Assembly (NCBI GenBank): GCA_029204225.1
Contig: CM055109.1
Coordinates: 6,249,911-6,313,910 of the forward strand
Source: Diphasiastrum complanatum
Lineage: Eukaryota; Streptophyta; Lycopodiopsida; Lycopodiales; Lycopodiaceae
Direction: 5' to 3'
DNA: 64,000 nucleotides
Shown: positions 47,601-56,441 of the stretch, piece after piece
Layout: the number at the start of each line of letters is the position of its first letter
Numbering within the stretch: the first letter of the stretch is position 1
The notes under the pieces: generated by a model
Seen by the model: only the letters and a program-made list of their open reading frames with translations
What the model was told of the DNA's origin: nothing
Database searches by the model: none
Made by a program: the position numbers and the translations under genes

Positions 47601-48484
47601 GTGTGTTGTTGGAGGTACTATATCAGTGAAACCTTGGAAACCACCAACAATTGTGGTGGTTTCACTAATTAGTTCACTTTTGTCAGGAACATACAATGGG
47701 GGAAGAGCTATATGGTACCAAACATTACTCGCTGGATGTAGAATGAGTTACATACATGCATATATAGGAGGTACGTAAAAGTAACAAATCAAATTTCACA
47801 AATTTATCGTACTAACTTTATTTTAACCAAAAGTCCTATGCTTTTTTAGAAATAAATTGTTGGATATTCATTTATTGTGCAGGGCTTTATACATTTGCTG
47901 CTCTACTGCTAAGGTGCACAACCATTGCAGCGCTTGTGTTTGTTGGCAATAGCAACTATATCATTGTTGTAAACGGTAATAGTAGTTATAGTGGCCCACT
48001 AGATCTTAGATTTATTTCTATATTGATTGTGGGGTTTGCAGTTCCATCTGTCTTGTTTTGGGTGTTTTTGAGACCAAAAAAAATATCTTTGATTGGAAAT
48101 TCTTCTCTATTGTACTTTGGGGCAAGAATTATGCAATCATTAGCTTTTGGCTATGTAAGTCTCTTCTTAGGACCATTACATCCAATGGTTAGTGATGCTC
48201 GAGCAAGAAACAAGTTAAAAAATCATAAATTCTACATCCGACTACTCCTTTCGATGTCAATGCACATTTGCCTTGATGTCTTCACCCTATTAATAATTAC
48301 CACAAGCAATAATGTGGACTTTTGTGGTCCTACACTTGATAAGTTTACTTATATTGGACACTCACCACCACTCAGTGCAACTTTGACATGCACTCGATTT
48401 TTGACATTTGTCATAATAGGGGCTACTTTGAACATTCTATCCATGTTGATTTTTGTATTTTTTCTGAAAAGAGATATAAAATAG
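32614..48484 (+). CDS. XK-related (XKR)-like membrane protein; join(32614-33629, 47433-47770, 47883-48484)
   Basis: Predicted 651 residues. ATG 32614 is the first in-frame ATG (context ATCACCATGATGG); the frame is open further upstream to 32506 but without ATG. Splice sites AG|GTACTA..GTCAAG|C (phase 2) and GGAG|GTACGT..GTGCAG|G (phase 1) join exactly. Residues 1-225: hydrophilic, three repeats with SCPCKV at about 41, 102 and 164. Then hydrophobic segments at about 232-258, 277-303 and 317-335, followed by ELQEAEALYAIMGAAIEAAPQLSLQ (345-369), the XK-family hallmark, and four or more further transmembrane segments (near 385-400, 455-475, 490-510 and 570-640). XKR proteins in animals are plasma-membrane lipid scramblases or partners of them. 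That role here is inference from the fold-like pattern and one motif. Exon 1 ends within the membrane core, so intron 1 must be removed for function. Confidence 0.65.
34000..34270 (-). pseudogene. copia RNase H C-terminal relic (in intron)
   Basis: The minus strand reads LVYHARTRHIEVH, equivalent to the family's NPVFHARTKHIEIDYH. A degraded QTADIFRKGI (family: QLADIFTKAL) follows. Frames are broken. Probably the end of an old minus-strand copia element. Confidence 0.5.
34271..35973. other. intronic DNA, nothing recognised
   Basis: AT-rich with short random frames only. GTGCATGTGCCATGTGGAACC-like strings repeat around 35165-35245. Confidence 0.5.
35974..37605 (-). mobile_element. 3' LTR of minus-strand copia B
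   Basis: The minus-strand LTR starts TGTTGGATTATTCTCC at 37605, right after a polypurine tract. It extends to about 35974, where CTTGTGCATGACTATGCCTATC still matches the B LTRs; the last part is missing. It shares ATTACGTAGCCAAAC with 26820. At ~1.6 kb it is much longer than the solo LTR (666 bp), so either LTR length varies or it contains an insertion. Confidence 0.6.
36826..36839. promoter_or_regulatory. G-box palindrome in family B LTR
   Basis: TCCACACGTGTGGA, a perfect 14-bp palindrome, followed by GTACGGCCTGTAGACAGTG. On the minus strand this is CACTGTCTACAGGCCGTAC..CCACACGTGTGG, which parallels GCAGGCCGTATTGTGGACAG..CCACACGTGTG in copia A (21319-21353). Confidence 0.55.
37606..37616 (-). 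promoter_or_regulatory. polypurine tract of minus-strand copia B
   Basis: The minus strand reads AAGGGAGAA directly before the LTR's TGTTGGATT. Confidence 0.8.
37656..38640 (-). pseudogene. copia B RT C-terminal half and RNase H
   Basis: On the minus strand the reading runs FIIITLYVDDTLLFSNS (YVDD at 38588-38599), NMTDLGEAHFCLGIQI, then in a second overlapping frame from 38390 YHSIIGSLMYTMICTKPNIAF, YTYASWAGYVDTHKSTSGF, SSIALSSTKLEYIAISQATKEAIWL, FFDNQSAIAL and FHSKSKNIEIKYHYV. A frameshift near 38360 separates the two. The upstream RT half is missing because of the break at 38640. Not functional. Confidence 0.9.
38641..39381. other. ~740-bp unrelated sequence splitting copia B RT
   Basis: RT homology stops after YGLKQSARAW (39382, minus) and resumes at FIIITLYVDD (38640). 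Only about 40 residues should separate these, so this segment is an insertion or replacement. It carries an 18-bp perfect palindrome CTTTCACACGTGTGAAAG (39198-39215), the same core as in the LTRs, so it may itself come from an LTR. Frames at 38557-38950 on both strands have no family match. Confidence 0.5.
39198..39215. promoter_or_regulatory. G-box palindrome within the inserted segment
   Basis: CTTTCACACGTGTGAAAG is an 18-bp perfect palindrome. Confidence 0.5.
39382..40203 (-). pseudogene. copia B integrase joined to RT by internal deletion
   Basis: Minus-strand frames carry, in order: GLLDGVHSDICGP (first catalytic Asp region), FIDKFSRRIAIYFIKQKSE, IKALRSDNGGEH (second Asp), SFWAKAVSTATYIQNRCPTK and SNLRAFGQ. 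After an integrase end resembling IPHDLRKKLDF the reading passes directly into YLNGVIKEDIYMVQ, then LHKTLYGLKQSARAW, which is RT palm sequence. About 150 residues of integrase C-terminus and RT N-terminus are therefore deleted. Multiple frameshifts. Confidence 0.85.
40190..41224 (+). mobile_element. gypsy internal 3' part, including integrase C-terminus
   Basis: Shares the GAGCACTTAACTCAAGAGAGTATTTGGGGTACTCAGA block with 28250-28310 and, inverted, with 13780-13830. The open frame 40913-41242 reads FELNLMIHPVYHVNLV, then VLRIRDKEMRNCSIFECLIRLVGQIEDNDLWE. This is the Ty3/gypsy integrase C-terminal pattern (IHPVFHVS...RQLRNRTI.E.LVKW....ATWE, GPY/F-chromodomain-like). It ends next to a polypurine stretch (GGGGACAAGAA) and LTR. 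Confidence 0.75.
41225..41611 (+). mobile_element. gypsy 3' LTR (plus), truncated
   Basis: Starts TGTTACGTCCACG, the gypsy LTR start seen also as TGTTGTGTCC (28780) and TGTCATGCCC (51810). It runs to CATGGCATGGGGGTGAAG, equivalent to the CATGGCTTGGGGGCTAG zone late in related LTRs, then meets an inverted LTR. Confidence 0.65.
41614..42192 (-). mobile_element. gypsy LTR, inverted
   Basis: The reverse complement matches 62810-63150 (GACGGATATAGGCAAGAGGACTAC-like block, GCATGGGGGTTGCATGGTTTCATGCAC, CTCCCGTCGACATATTGGGTTTAGG, TCCTATCCTCATCTTAG). Its end is GGTCTTTATA at 41614. The likely start is TGTAAGGATC at about 42192, preceded on the minus strand by a GAAAAATGGGAT purine-rich stretch. Confidence 0.65.
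42193..43987 (+). mobile_element. probable 5' LTR/leader region of plus-strand copia B
   Basis: Ends CCTCTCCCAGCA immediately before a primer site, resembling the B LTR end TCTCTCCCAACA. It contains ACGTGACACGAAAAAGTTCACGAAC and TTTCG-rich stretches typical of the ACGAAC-rich B LTR zone. The LTR start could not be located; the whole interval is given. Confidence 0.4.
43141..43300. repeat. TTTCG-rich ~87-bp duplication
   Basis: (TTTCG/TTTCA)n followed by GAGCCCGATTG at 43177 and by GAGCTTGATTG at 43264. Two diverged copies. Confidence 0.7.
43988..43999 (+). promoter_or_regulatory. primer-binding site of plus-strand copia B
   Basis: TGGTATCAGAGC directly after ..CCCAGCA. Confidence 0.85.
44221..45010 (+). 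pseudogene. copia B Gag
   Basis: ATG 44221 opens MDFQGKASLIMDKLDGANCHL. Then TGA replaces the expected Trp and TAG an expected Lys within the WKFKMRT motif. The reading continues MRTVLMVKELYNIV, KDGKAFALIILSIS, IGHVSEAQTS and, in another frame, VRDxASKLHLRKKFYS, then VMIITTDPY. The zinc-knuckle region near 44920-44990 has lost its Cys pattern. Several frameshifts. Confidence 0.8.
45062..45410 (+). pseudogene. copia B protease region
   Basis: One frame reads SWFLDSGSTQHMTIH at about 45075-45120, the intact DSGS active-site motif of copia proteases. A frameshift later it continues LSFANDQSKLLLNDLHVPNL, LSVRKTIDLGHKVGFE, ending at 45407. Confidence 0.8.
45470..46466 (+). pseudogene. copia B integrase; element truncated after it
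   Basis: LLWHYRLGHLN (pre-integrase finger), GLLDIVHTNICGP, VIDEFFKKIMVHF, IKALRSDNGG then TAG in place of the expected Glu (45882-45884). SGLAERKNRTLAD carries the catalytic Glu in another frame. The C-terminal YKLYDPKTH / FINFKGK region follows, then homology stops at about 46466 with no RT downstream. Same family as the minus-strand copy, 6 kb away and in opposite orientation. Confidence 0.85.
46467..47432 (+). other. 3' end of intron 1, nothing recognised
   Basis: AT-rich. The phrase CATGYTA..GG with poly-T/A runs recurs around 46550-46800. It ends with the splice acceptor at 47431-47432. Confidence 0.5.
47771..47882 (+). other. 112-bp intron 2 of the XKR-like gene
   Basis: GTACGT donor and a T-rich ..TTTATTGTGCAG acceptor. 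Phase 1 junction restores a Gly codon and an uninterrupted hydrophobic segment. Confidence 0.7.
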
Positions 48485-50397
48485 TCAATTTCATGATGTA
48501 CTTGAATCCATGTAATATATATTTTGAGGTGCTAACCATACATTGCACAAAGGCTCCACAAAGGCTCAACACTCATAAGGTTGGGATTGGATTTCAAAGA
48601 TCCCATGATAAAAAGTTCATCCAAGACTTGGTTATTTTAAGAGACATAGCGCAAATTGATGTCATTATTAGTAAACAAGTTTTTCTAGTGCAATGTAGTG
48701 GAGCAACAAATTTTCATTTTAAGAAACATAGCACAAATGTGATGTCATTATTAGTAAACAAGTTTTTCTAGTGCAATGTTAGTGGAGCAACAAATTTTAG
48801 CATGCTAAAAAGTAGCACATTTTTGTTGCATAGGCAAGGTTCAATGTACATGTGTTTGTTTAGTTATCTTACGAAGTCAAATTTGGCATGCATATAATCT
48901 TGGCATTCAAATGTGCTCAACTGCACAAGCTCAATTGCACAACAATGGAATAATATGTGATTGATTGTTGGGTATGATTATATATTATTGACTTGATGTA
49001 GATTTCTTACTGTCATTGTAGTAATTTATTATTCCAAACCTTTTCTTAAAGACATTAGTAATCTATTATATTACATAGTTTGTGATCATGGATGCATTTC
49101 AATCTCAAAATGAGATATAAATTTTGTGAAGAAACATAATCATATAGAATGAATGGGCACTAAAGAATAATATTTCCATACAAATTTCACATCAAGATTG
49201 AGGTACACAACATGCAACTTGTTCATGTAAATCAAAACTCATTTCTATTACAAATACATCTCTTTGACTTTGAGTATTCTATATTTGCTAATTAGAATTC
49301 AAAATCTTTTAACTACTATCTCCTTTGAATTATTTTTCTTCATTTTGATAAATTTTTTAAGAAGTATAATGGGCTTGCAAATTTTTTATAGCACTCACAA
49401 CTTAATAAGTGTAAGAGCCTCCATTAGTCAAGCTTGAGAAACAAAAAATATTCATGGCCCTATTAGTTTACTCAAGGTTTGTCACCATGGTTAAATAAAA
49501 AATAGAATCTCATTCATGCAACTTGGATGATTTTTTTGGCTCACAATCTAGTTCATGTCTCAACCATTAATGTCTCACATGGATTGCACATGTTATCTAA
49601 TATAGATACAACCTAGGAGATAATTCCATAAGTGTGCATGAAATAATGGATCTACAAGCATGGCCACTCTATATATCCAATGCATAATCTCCAGTTCTAC
49701 ATTCTAGCTCTACTCAAGTTTTATGAATAATGACATAGTTATCCAATGATGCAACATACTTCCTCTCCTAAAACATTTCATCCTAGAAAATAAAATTGAA
49801 AAATTCTCTTTTTTCCCATGTATTCTAAATATCTAAATAATCACACTATAGAAATTTCATTTTTAGCTCATTGTTAAATACTTTTCTGGTTGCTAACCTC
49901 AGGTGTAGCAAGGTGAAAACTCAAGCAACAAGGTTATTGCCATTACATTGCATTGGATGTGTCACTCATTTTTCCCTCACATCTCCTAAGAAGCGATGTG
50001 GTAGGCATCATTGACACATAATCAAAAGCCGTGTAGGGGTTTCATCCACTGAAAACCTAGATGGAGACTTGGCCGCCATCTTAGGTGTGTAAGTAATGCT
50101 AATACAACAAGATGAAGTGCCCTCACGGTGCATTGGTGTTGCTACTAAGAGATAGTCAATTGCTCTTATACTTTAACCTCTAATTTAGTGTTTTCTGAAG
50201 TCTCAAAATTTTCAAATTAGATGCCCTAAACAAAGATTAGCCTTTTCTCAAAAGTAGGTGTATGTCCTCCTCCATTCTAAACTTTTCTTAATCAAGGTCT
50301 CCTATTTAGTGCAACATCTATTAGTGCCACCTCTACATTGCAAAATAATTTTTTCCCTTTAAGCAAGAAGTTGTCCATTCTATGTATATGTATATAC

Positions 50398-50410
<13 letters not shown>
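48485..50410. other. downstream of the XKR-like gene, no further gene
   Basis: AT-rich. A ~100-bp direct repeat is visible at 48630-48800 (GTCATTATTAGTAAACAAGTTTTTCTAGTGCAATGT..GTGGAGCAACAAATTTT twice). No ORF with family features; poly(A) signals cannot be singled out. Confidence 0.5.

Positions 50411-50479
<69 letters not shown>
50411..50479. repeat. (TA)n microsatellite
   Basis: About 34 uninterrupted TA units, preceded by CATACATACA. Confidence 0.97.
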
Positions 50480-50483
<4 letters not shown>

Positions 50484-50569
50484 GAGAGAATGTAAGGTGC
50501 TGCTAGCCCAGTCTAATCTCCCTATGTCACACCTAAGACCAACTCTTTGTTTATCCATACATAAAATAC

Positions 50570-51207
50570 ATTATGCACACACATACAAGCTTATATTGAC
50601 CACACTACACGAGCACACACATATACACAAGCACACACACATACACACATACATATACATACACACATACACCACACTACACAAGCACACACAGATACAC
50701 ACATACACATACATACATATATATGTATAGATACACACACATACTAAAACATACACATACACATACATATATATACATACACGTACACAAACATACAATA
50801 CACATACACATATACATACACATACATATATATACACACATACACATACACATGCACATACATATACACATACATACACATACACATATACATACATACA
50901 CACATACACATACCACATACATACACATACATATACATATAAATGTACATTCACATACATACACATACATATGCACATACATACACATACAAGTACATGT
51001 ACATACACATACACCTAGACATACATACATATACATACAAATACACGTACACGTACACATACATATACATACACATACACTTACACTTAGGCATATACAT
51101 ATATATACATACACATACACATACTTACATAAACATACACATACTCACATACACATATGCATACATGCCAATACACTCACACATACACACATAGACATAC
51201 ACACAAG
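50570..51207. repeat. ACATAC-type low-complexity tract
   Basis: More than 600 bp of mixed CACACA / ACATAC / ATATAC units. It gives spurious Cys/Val/Tyr-rich or His/Thr/Ile-rich frames on both strands. On its right it directly abuts a copia coding fragment. Confidence 0.95.
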
Positions 51208-51610
51208 ATCCCAAGTATGATTCTCAATAAGATCATACTCTACTTGCATAGCATCCATCCAACTTTTAGACTTACAAGCATCTTCATAGCATGTTGGCTC
51301 ATCTAACATTGAAGTAAGAAAGGTGTAAGATGTGAAAGATGATGAGCCTTCCCTTTGATAACCTTGACCATCATAGGTGAGCCTCAATGGCTAGGACTTG
51401 CCCTTGTAGATCTTCTTGGAGTTCTTGGAGTTCTTGCATCTTGAGGTGGATCCTCAAGTTCTTCTTCACTAGGAAGCTCCTCCTCCATCCTAGCATGATC
51501 CTTGGCATCAAGATGATTAGTAGCATTATCATCCAAATCACAAGCATGTCCTTCATCAAAAATAACATCCCTACTCACTATCACCTTGCTAGTGATGGGA
51601 TTGAAGACTC
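51208..51610 (-). pseudogene. copia pol fragment (integrase-RT linker and RT start)
   Basis: The minus strand reads VIVSRDVIFDEG, an acidic linker, a basic TPRRSTRASP, then (frame-shifted) MRLTYDGQGYQREGSSSFTS, KSWMDAMQVEYD and ENHTWDLV. It aligns with the start of copia A RT (24450-24640). It is cut at WDLV by the ACATAC tract. Confidence 0.85.
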
Positions 51611-51809
51611 ACCAACATTACTGACATACGAAACTGACATGCTTGCTGACTGAATTCAATGTTCAGAGTTTGTTATCAAATAAGGTGTAAATATAGATTC
51701 CAGCAAAGCTTCCTTGCAGACCGCTTCCAAACTACATCTGTTTGTTGTGTGACACGAGCTATGCCACAACTTCCACCTAAGAGAATGCAAGACCTTCAAG
51801 TTGGGATAG

Positions 51810-52287
51810 TGTCATGCCCACGACTGGTCTCGGACAGCGTATCCACGCTAGAGATCAGTAGACCGACAACCTGTAAGTTAATTATGATTATAAGGGGGTT
51901 TGGGGCCCTTATGTGCATAAGGTCATAATTAATGGCTGTAGGCCTAAACTCATGATGGTGGATTGGTATGGGTCTATCAGTGAGTCATTGAGGAACTGGA
52001 TGACATGGCCCAGATAGGCTGCAGAGGTGTCCAGTGAGGTGTCACAATGCACTACTAGTGATGCATGGGCCAAGGAGGGTATAAGTATATCTATTGGGCT
52101 CTCACTAGTGTGTCTTTGATTATGAGACTGGTAGCCATATCATTCCTCTTTGAGATTGATCCATAGCTTGGGGGCTAGATCTGTTCGATTTAGGATTGGT
52201 TGGGTTGGTGGTTTGTCCACCATCCGTTCCCTTTGTAGTTGCTTGTTTTGACATGCTTCGAAAAGGATCTTGGTTTAGGACTTTATA
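51810..52287 (+). mobile_element. gypsy 5' LTR
   Basis: 478 bp starting TGTCATGCCCACGAC and ending GACTTTATA immediately before TTGGTATCAGAGC; the final CA has mutated. It contains CTTGGGGGCTAGATCTG..GGATTGGTTGGG, as in the related LTRs at 63040 and 41680 (inverted). Confidence 0.8.
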
Positions 52288-52300
52288 TTGGTATCAGAGC
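52288..52300 (+). promoter_or_regulatory. primer-binding site of gypsy element
   Basis: TTGGTATCAGAGC next to the LTR end. Confidence 0.85.
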
Positions 52301-52859
52301 CAATCTAAGTAGGTTTTGCCATCAAAAGTGCCTGTGAAGGAATCTCAACATTTTTTGAGAAATTGGTGGAGTAGGCAACAAAGAGAGAGAATTTCATATT
52401 GCTCTTCCTGTTGATTTCTTTTTTTGAAGTGTAATCAGCTGTGTGGTATGTGCACTACCAGGTATACAATCGGTTCGATTATTAAGCACTTCAAATTGGT
52501 TTTTGGAAGCAATTCCAATTTTTAATTCCTTTATATTGTCGATTATTTTGCTATGAGCACTTTTGTGAAAGCAACGGTTTCAATTTGAGGCTATGCTGAT
52601 TTTATGTTATGGCTTCTTGTTCTTCACATAACTGTGGTTTATGTGTTTAGAATTGGCTGTCTTTTGCTTTTGTGATGGAGGGATTTGGCTTAAGTCCAAG
52701 AAAGTAGGAAAAGACGTTCAATAAGACTAATTTCTTGTGTAAAGTGTTGGTGGCTTTTTATAGGATTTGCATGGTGGTTTCTTATGATTCACAGGCTCAT
52801 GTTGGAGTTTTTAGCAAATAACAATGTTTTGCAAGCTAGTGTGAATTAGTAAAGCAATT
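52301..52859 (+). other. gypsy leader, no ORF
   Basis: Sequence after the primer site, non-coding, ending where the minus-strand copia D end begins. Limits approximate. Confidence 0.4.
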
Positions 52860-53159
52860 TTATGATGGTATAATTACTTAGAATTTGCTTTGCAAAGGAA
52901 CACAGATCATACTACATAGTAACACAGACAAGAAACACTCTCCACAACAAGCTCACATAACAATTGTATTTCTCAAAATGAAATTACACTGTACATATAG
53001 TTATTCACTCAGGCAACCCATGCATGACCCAGGTTGCCGTTGGCAGGACGCGTGTCCCGTCAACTTGCATCGTGACGAGGCCAACTAATCCTTATCAATT
53101 GATAGGACCCACAGTACAGTAGCACATTGATTTTACTTTAATTCTAACTCTCCCCCTTA
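52860..53159 (-). mobile_element. copia D polypurine tract and probable 3' LTR
   Basis: The minus strand has AAGGGGGAGAG (53149-53159) about 17 bp after the RNase H stop, the usual plant copia polypurine tract, then TTAGAATTAAAG... The far end is placed only roughly. No matching 5' LTR was found beyond 57242, so LTR status is unconfirmed. Confidence 0.4.
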
Positions 53160-53175
53160 AAGTAGAGTCTACATT

Positions 53176-54873
53176 TTATACAGTCATATACATAGCTTTA
53201 AGTACAGAAAGCTTTGATCTAAACTTATGAAACTTTTCTCTAACAAGTGACTTAGTGAAAATATTAGCTAGTTGTTCTTCTGTGCTACAATGAACAACAT
53301 GAATTTCATGACTCAGTAGCCTCTCACATATAAAGTGATACTGAATCTCAATGTGTTTGGTTCTCGCATAAAACACTGGATTCTTTGCTAGCTGAATGCC
53401 ACTCTGACTGTCACTATGTAATGTCGTGGGATTTTTCTACTTCATGCCAACTTCTTCCAAGATTTGTCTCAACCATATAGCTTCCTATGCTGCACTACAC
53501 ATTGCCTTATACTCTGCTTCTGTGCTGGATAGAGCAATTGTACTTTGCTTCTTACTAGACCAGGAAAAGCAACTACCACAAAACTGGAATACATATCCTG
53601 TGGTGGATCTACGATCATCATAGTTACCTCCCCAATCCACATCCACATAGCCACACAACTCAGCTAAACCATCATGCTTCCTATAAATCAAGCCATACTC
53701 TGAAGTGCCTTTCACATAATGCAAAATGCGTTTAGCTGCCTTCCAATGTGTTTCCATAGGTGCTGCCATAAACTGACTTACAATGCCAACAACATAGCAT
53801 ATATCTGGTCTAGTCGTGGTAAGGTAGATCAAGCTCCCTACTAATTCTCTATATAGCGTAGCATCAAATGACTGTGACTCATCAAGCTTAGAAAGCTTTT
53901 TACCTGGTTCAATAGGAGTATTCACTGGTTTGCAATCCTGCAACCTAAACCTGTGCAGCAACTCTTTGACATACTTCACCTATGTTAAACCCACTTCGTG
54001 TCCTTTTTTCCACACCTCTACTCCAAGGCAATAATGCATCAAGCTGAGATCCGTCATCTCGAATTGTTCCATGAGATCTTTCTTGACCATATCTATCATC
54101 TCTTAATTATTTCCCGTAATGATCAAGTCATCAACATAAAGAGCAATCAAAGCAACCATACCATCAAAGCATAAGACATATAGATTTGGATCAAAGTGTG
54201 TTCTCACCATCCCCTTTGAACAAAATTAGGCATCAATCCTGCTATACCATGCACGTGGTGCCTGTTTAAGACCATAAAGCACTTTCTTCAAGTGACATAC
54301 TTTATTTTCCTGTCCCTTCGCTACAAAGCCTTCAGGTTGATCCATGAACACCTCTTCTTTTAACTCACCATTTAGAAGGCCAACCAAAATGTGAAGCTAA
54401 AGCAACAAGTAGACGTAGAGTATTCCACTTACATACCGATGCAAAGGTCTCCTCATAGTCGATGACTTTACTTTGTGCATACCCTTTGATCACTAATCTT
54501 GCCTTGTGCTTTGCTATACTTCCATCTGCATGGTACTTAGTCCTATATACCCATTTGCAACCAATGGGTTTCTTGCCAACTGGTAGTTCTATTGAGTCCC
54601 ATGTCCTATGCTTAGCAATTCCATCTCATCTCCCATGGCCTTGACCCAAATGTCATCATCCTTCTCTTCACCATCAATCAAAGATTCTTTACTTTGAATA
54701 ATGTTAGATAAGAGAGTATAATTTGCTTCATACCTTTCAGGTTGTGTCTTCTCTCTTGTTGATCTTCGTAGCTCTCCCTGGCTAGATGATCCTAGAAAGT
54801 CATCCATTGTCAGGTGATTGGCTACTTGGTGAAAATGTATCCCATGGTACATCCTTCTCCTTGCGTTTGTCAC
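53176..54873 (-). pseudogene. copia D reverse transcriptase-RNase H
   Basis: The minus strand gives an RT start (RRSTREKTQPERYEANYTLL), then broken RT, ALYVDDLI with YVDD at 54127-54138, FEMTDLSLMHYCLGVEVW, an open frame 53979-53485 (YVKELLHRFRLQDCKPVNTP, GSLIYLTTTRPDICY, GYVDVDWGGNYDDRRSTTGY, SKKQSTIALSSTEAEYKAM) and the tail 53376-53176 (FYARTKHIEIQYHFICERLL, EQLANIFTKSL). Stops at 54103-54105 region (TAA), 53980-53982, 53485-53487 and 53437-53439 (TAG) replace residues that are usually Gln in relatives. Confidence 0.9.
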
Positions 54874-54919
54874 CTACAACTTCAATCTTTCTTGTACCAA
54901 AAGGTTTGTCTCTACCTCT

Positions 54920-56077
54920 TCAACCTGTCTCTTGAGGTTGAGTAGTAGTATCTTGAGATGTATCCTCATGTTCATCACTCGGAAGGTCAATGAATGGATC
55001 ATCATCAGGTGGTAACCTCACTATACCATCTTTCCCATTGGATGTATCTCTCTTCTCAGCATCCTCGTCTTCATACATCTTGGATTCATCAAAGATAACA
55101 TCACGGCTTACATGGATTTTGTTTTCCACTGGATCAAAACATCTATAGCCCTTCACACGTTCATCATATCCTAGGAATATACACTTGATAGCTTTCACAT
55201 CAAGTCTACGTCTCTCTTCCTTAGGAATGTGTACAAAGTCCTTACATCCAAAGATTCGCAAGTGGTTCACCTTTGGATTCTTCTTCGTGAATACTTCCTC
55301 AGTTGTTATCTTTGGTATGGCAATAGTAGGACTTCTATTTTGAAGATAGATTGCCGTACTGCATGCTTCTGACCAAAAATCTTTTGGTAGTTTCATCGCA
55401 GCTAGCATAGATCTGGCACTTTGAACAATCGTATGATTCTTGTGCTCAGCTACATCATTGAGACCAGGAGTATGAGCTTGCGTAAATTGTCTTTTAATCC
55501 CACATTGATCACAAAGATCATTGAAGTCATTAGACTTGTACTCACCTCCACTATTTGATCTCAAGACTTTGATCTTCCTACCTGTCTGATTTTTGACCAA
55601 TGCTTTGAAGCTCTTGAAGTTGTCAAATGGATCTGATTTCTTCTTTAAGAAGTAGATCCACGTCTTACATGACATATCATTAATAAAGGTCATGAAATAG
55701 AAGGCTTTACCTAAGGACATGGTCCTCATAGGCCCACATAAATCTGTGTGGATGAAATCCAGGATGTTCTTTGCTCTTGCAACACCACCTTTATTGAACT
55801 TCTCTTGATGCTGCTTCCCATATACACATGATTCACACATCGATTTCAAGTGATCTTCTATAGTAGGCAATCCTGTTACCATCTCCAATTTCCTCATCAA
55901 ACTGAGGCTTCCCAAGTTTAAATGACCAAGCCTCTTATGCCACAACTCAGTTTGCAATGGAATGGATGACACAAGTCCATGTTGCCCCTTGATTGTAACA
56001 TTCAACCTGTACAATTTTGTATTGGGCTCCCTTACTCCATCTGCAATAACTTTGAAGTTTTGGATCACATCCTTCAC
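54920..56077 (-). CDS. copia D integrase (open, 385 codons), active site mutated
   Basis: The longest open frame of element D. Pre-integrase finger ELWHKRLGHLN..CESCVYGKQH at about residues 45-95. The catalytic core has FIHTDLCGP (first Asp), then LRSNSGGEYKS where the family has LRSDNGGEY: the second catalytic Asp is Asn. The Glu survives in DVAEHKNHT (family QNGVAERKNRT, also altered). The C-terminal part SFWSEACSTAIYLQNRSPT-like, FGCKDFVHIPKEERRRLD, IFLGYDERVKGYRCFDP, SRDVIFDES is well kept. It sits in a dead polyprotein, starts without a proper initiator, and cannot be catalytically normal. Confidence 0.92.
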   Translation of the reverse strand: MKDVIQNFKVIADGVREPNTKLYRLNVTIKGQHGLVSSIPLQTELWHKRLGHLNLGSLSLMRKLEMVTGLPTIEDHLKSMCESCVYGKQHQEKFNKGGVARAKNILDFIHTDLCGPMRTMSLGKAFYFMTFINDMSCKTWIYFLKKKSDPFDNFKSFKALVKNQTGRKIKVLRSNSGGEYKSNDFNDLCDQCGIKRQFTQAHTPGLNDVAEHKNHTIVQSARSMLAAMKLPKDFWSEACSTAIYLQNRSPTIAIPKITTEEVFTKKNPKVNHLRIFGCKDFVHIPKEERRRLDVKAIKCIFLGYDERVKGYRCFDPVENKIHVSRDVIFDESKMYEDEDAEKRDTSNGKDGIVRLPPDDDPFIDLPSDEHEDTSQDTTTQPQETG

Positions 56078-56100
56078 AAAGCAACGATCATGGGCAAATT

Positions 56101-56379
56101 CTACTTTAAACTTTTGATCAGTAATGACTCCAACAAAAGTAGATTTTTCTTCAAACCTGGTACGTAAAGTAACCCCCTGATCATCCTGCTTTTGCCATCA
56201 GGTAGTTGGATTGAAATGGTGCCTATCCCCTTGATCTTGCACACCTCACCATTTGCTTGTGAAACGGACGTTCCATTATCCAACACTTTCATGCTACTGA
56301 ACCAATTCTTGTTACCTGTCATGTGTCTTCTGGCTCCCGAGTCAATATACCACGCTTGATCAGCTTGATTAGATGACAA
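56101..56379 (-). pseudogene. copia D protease
   Basis: The minus-strand frame reads QAWYIDSGARRHMTGNKNWF (DSGA active-site triplet present), then ANGEVCKIKGIGTI, LYVPGLKKNLL. The end shifts frame before the integrase ORF. Confidence 0.88.
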
Positions 56380-56441
56380 TCCAGATATGAAGATGCTAGA
56401 GTCTTTAATCTCACCCTCATCGACAAGGTTACCTACTTGCT

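Noticed and set aside
50292-51220. Several 80-165 codon ORFs on both strands rich in Tyr/Ile/His/Thr or Val/Cys/Met
   Set aside because: They are translations of the TA and ACATAC repeats; all frames are open because the repeat lacks stops.
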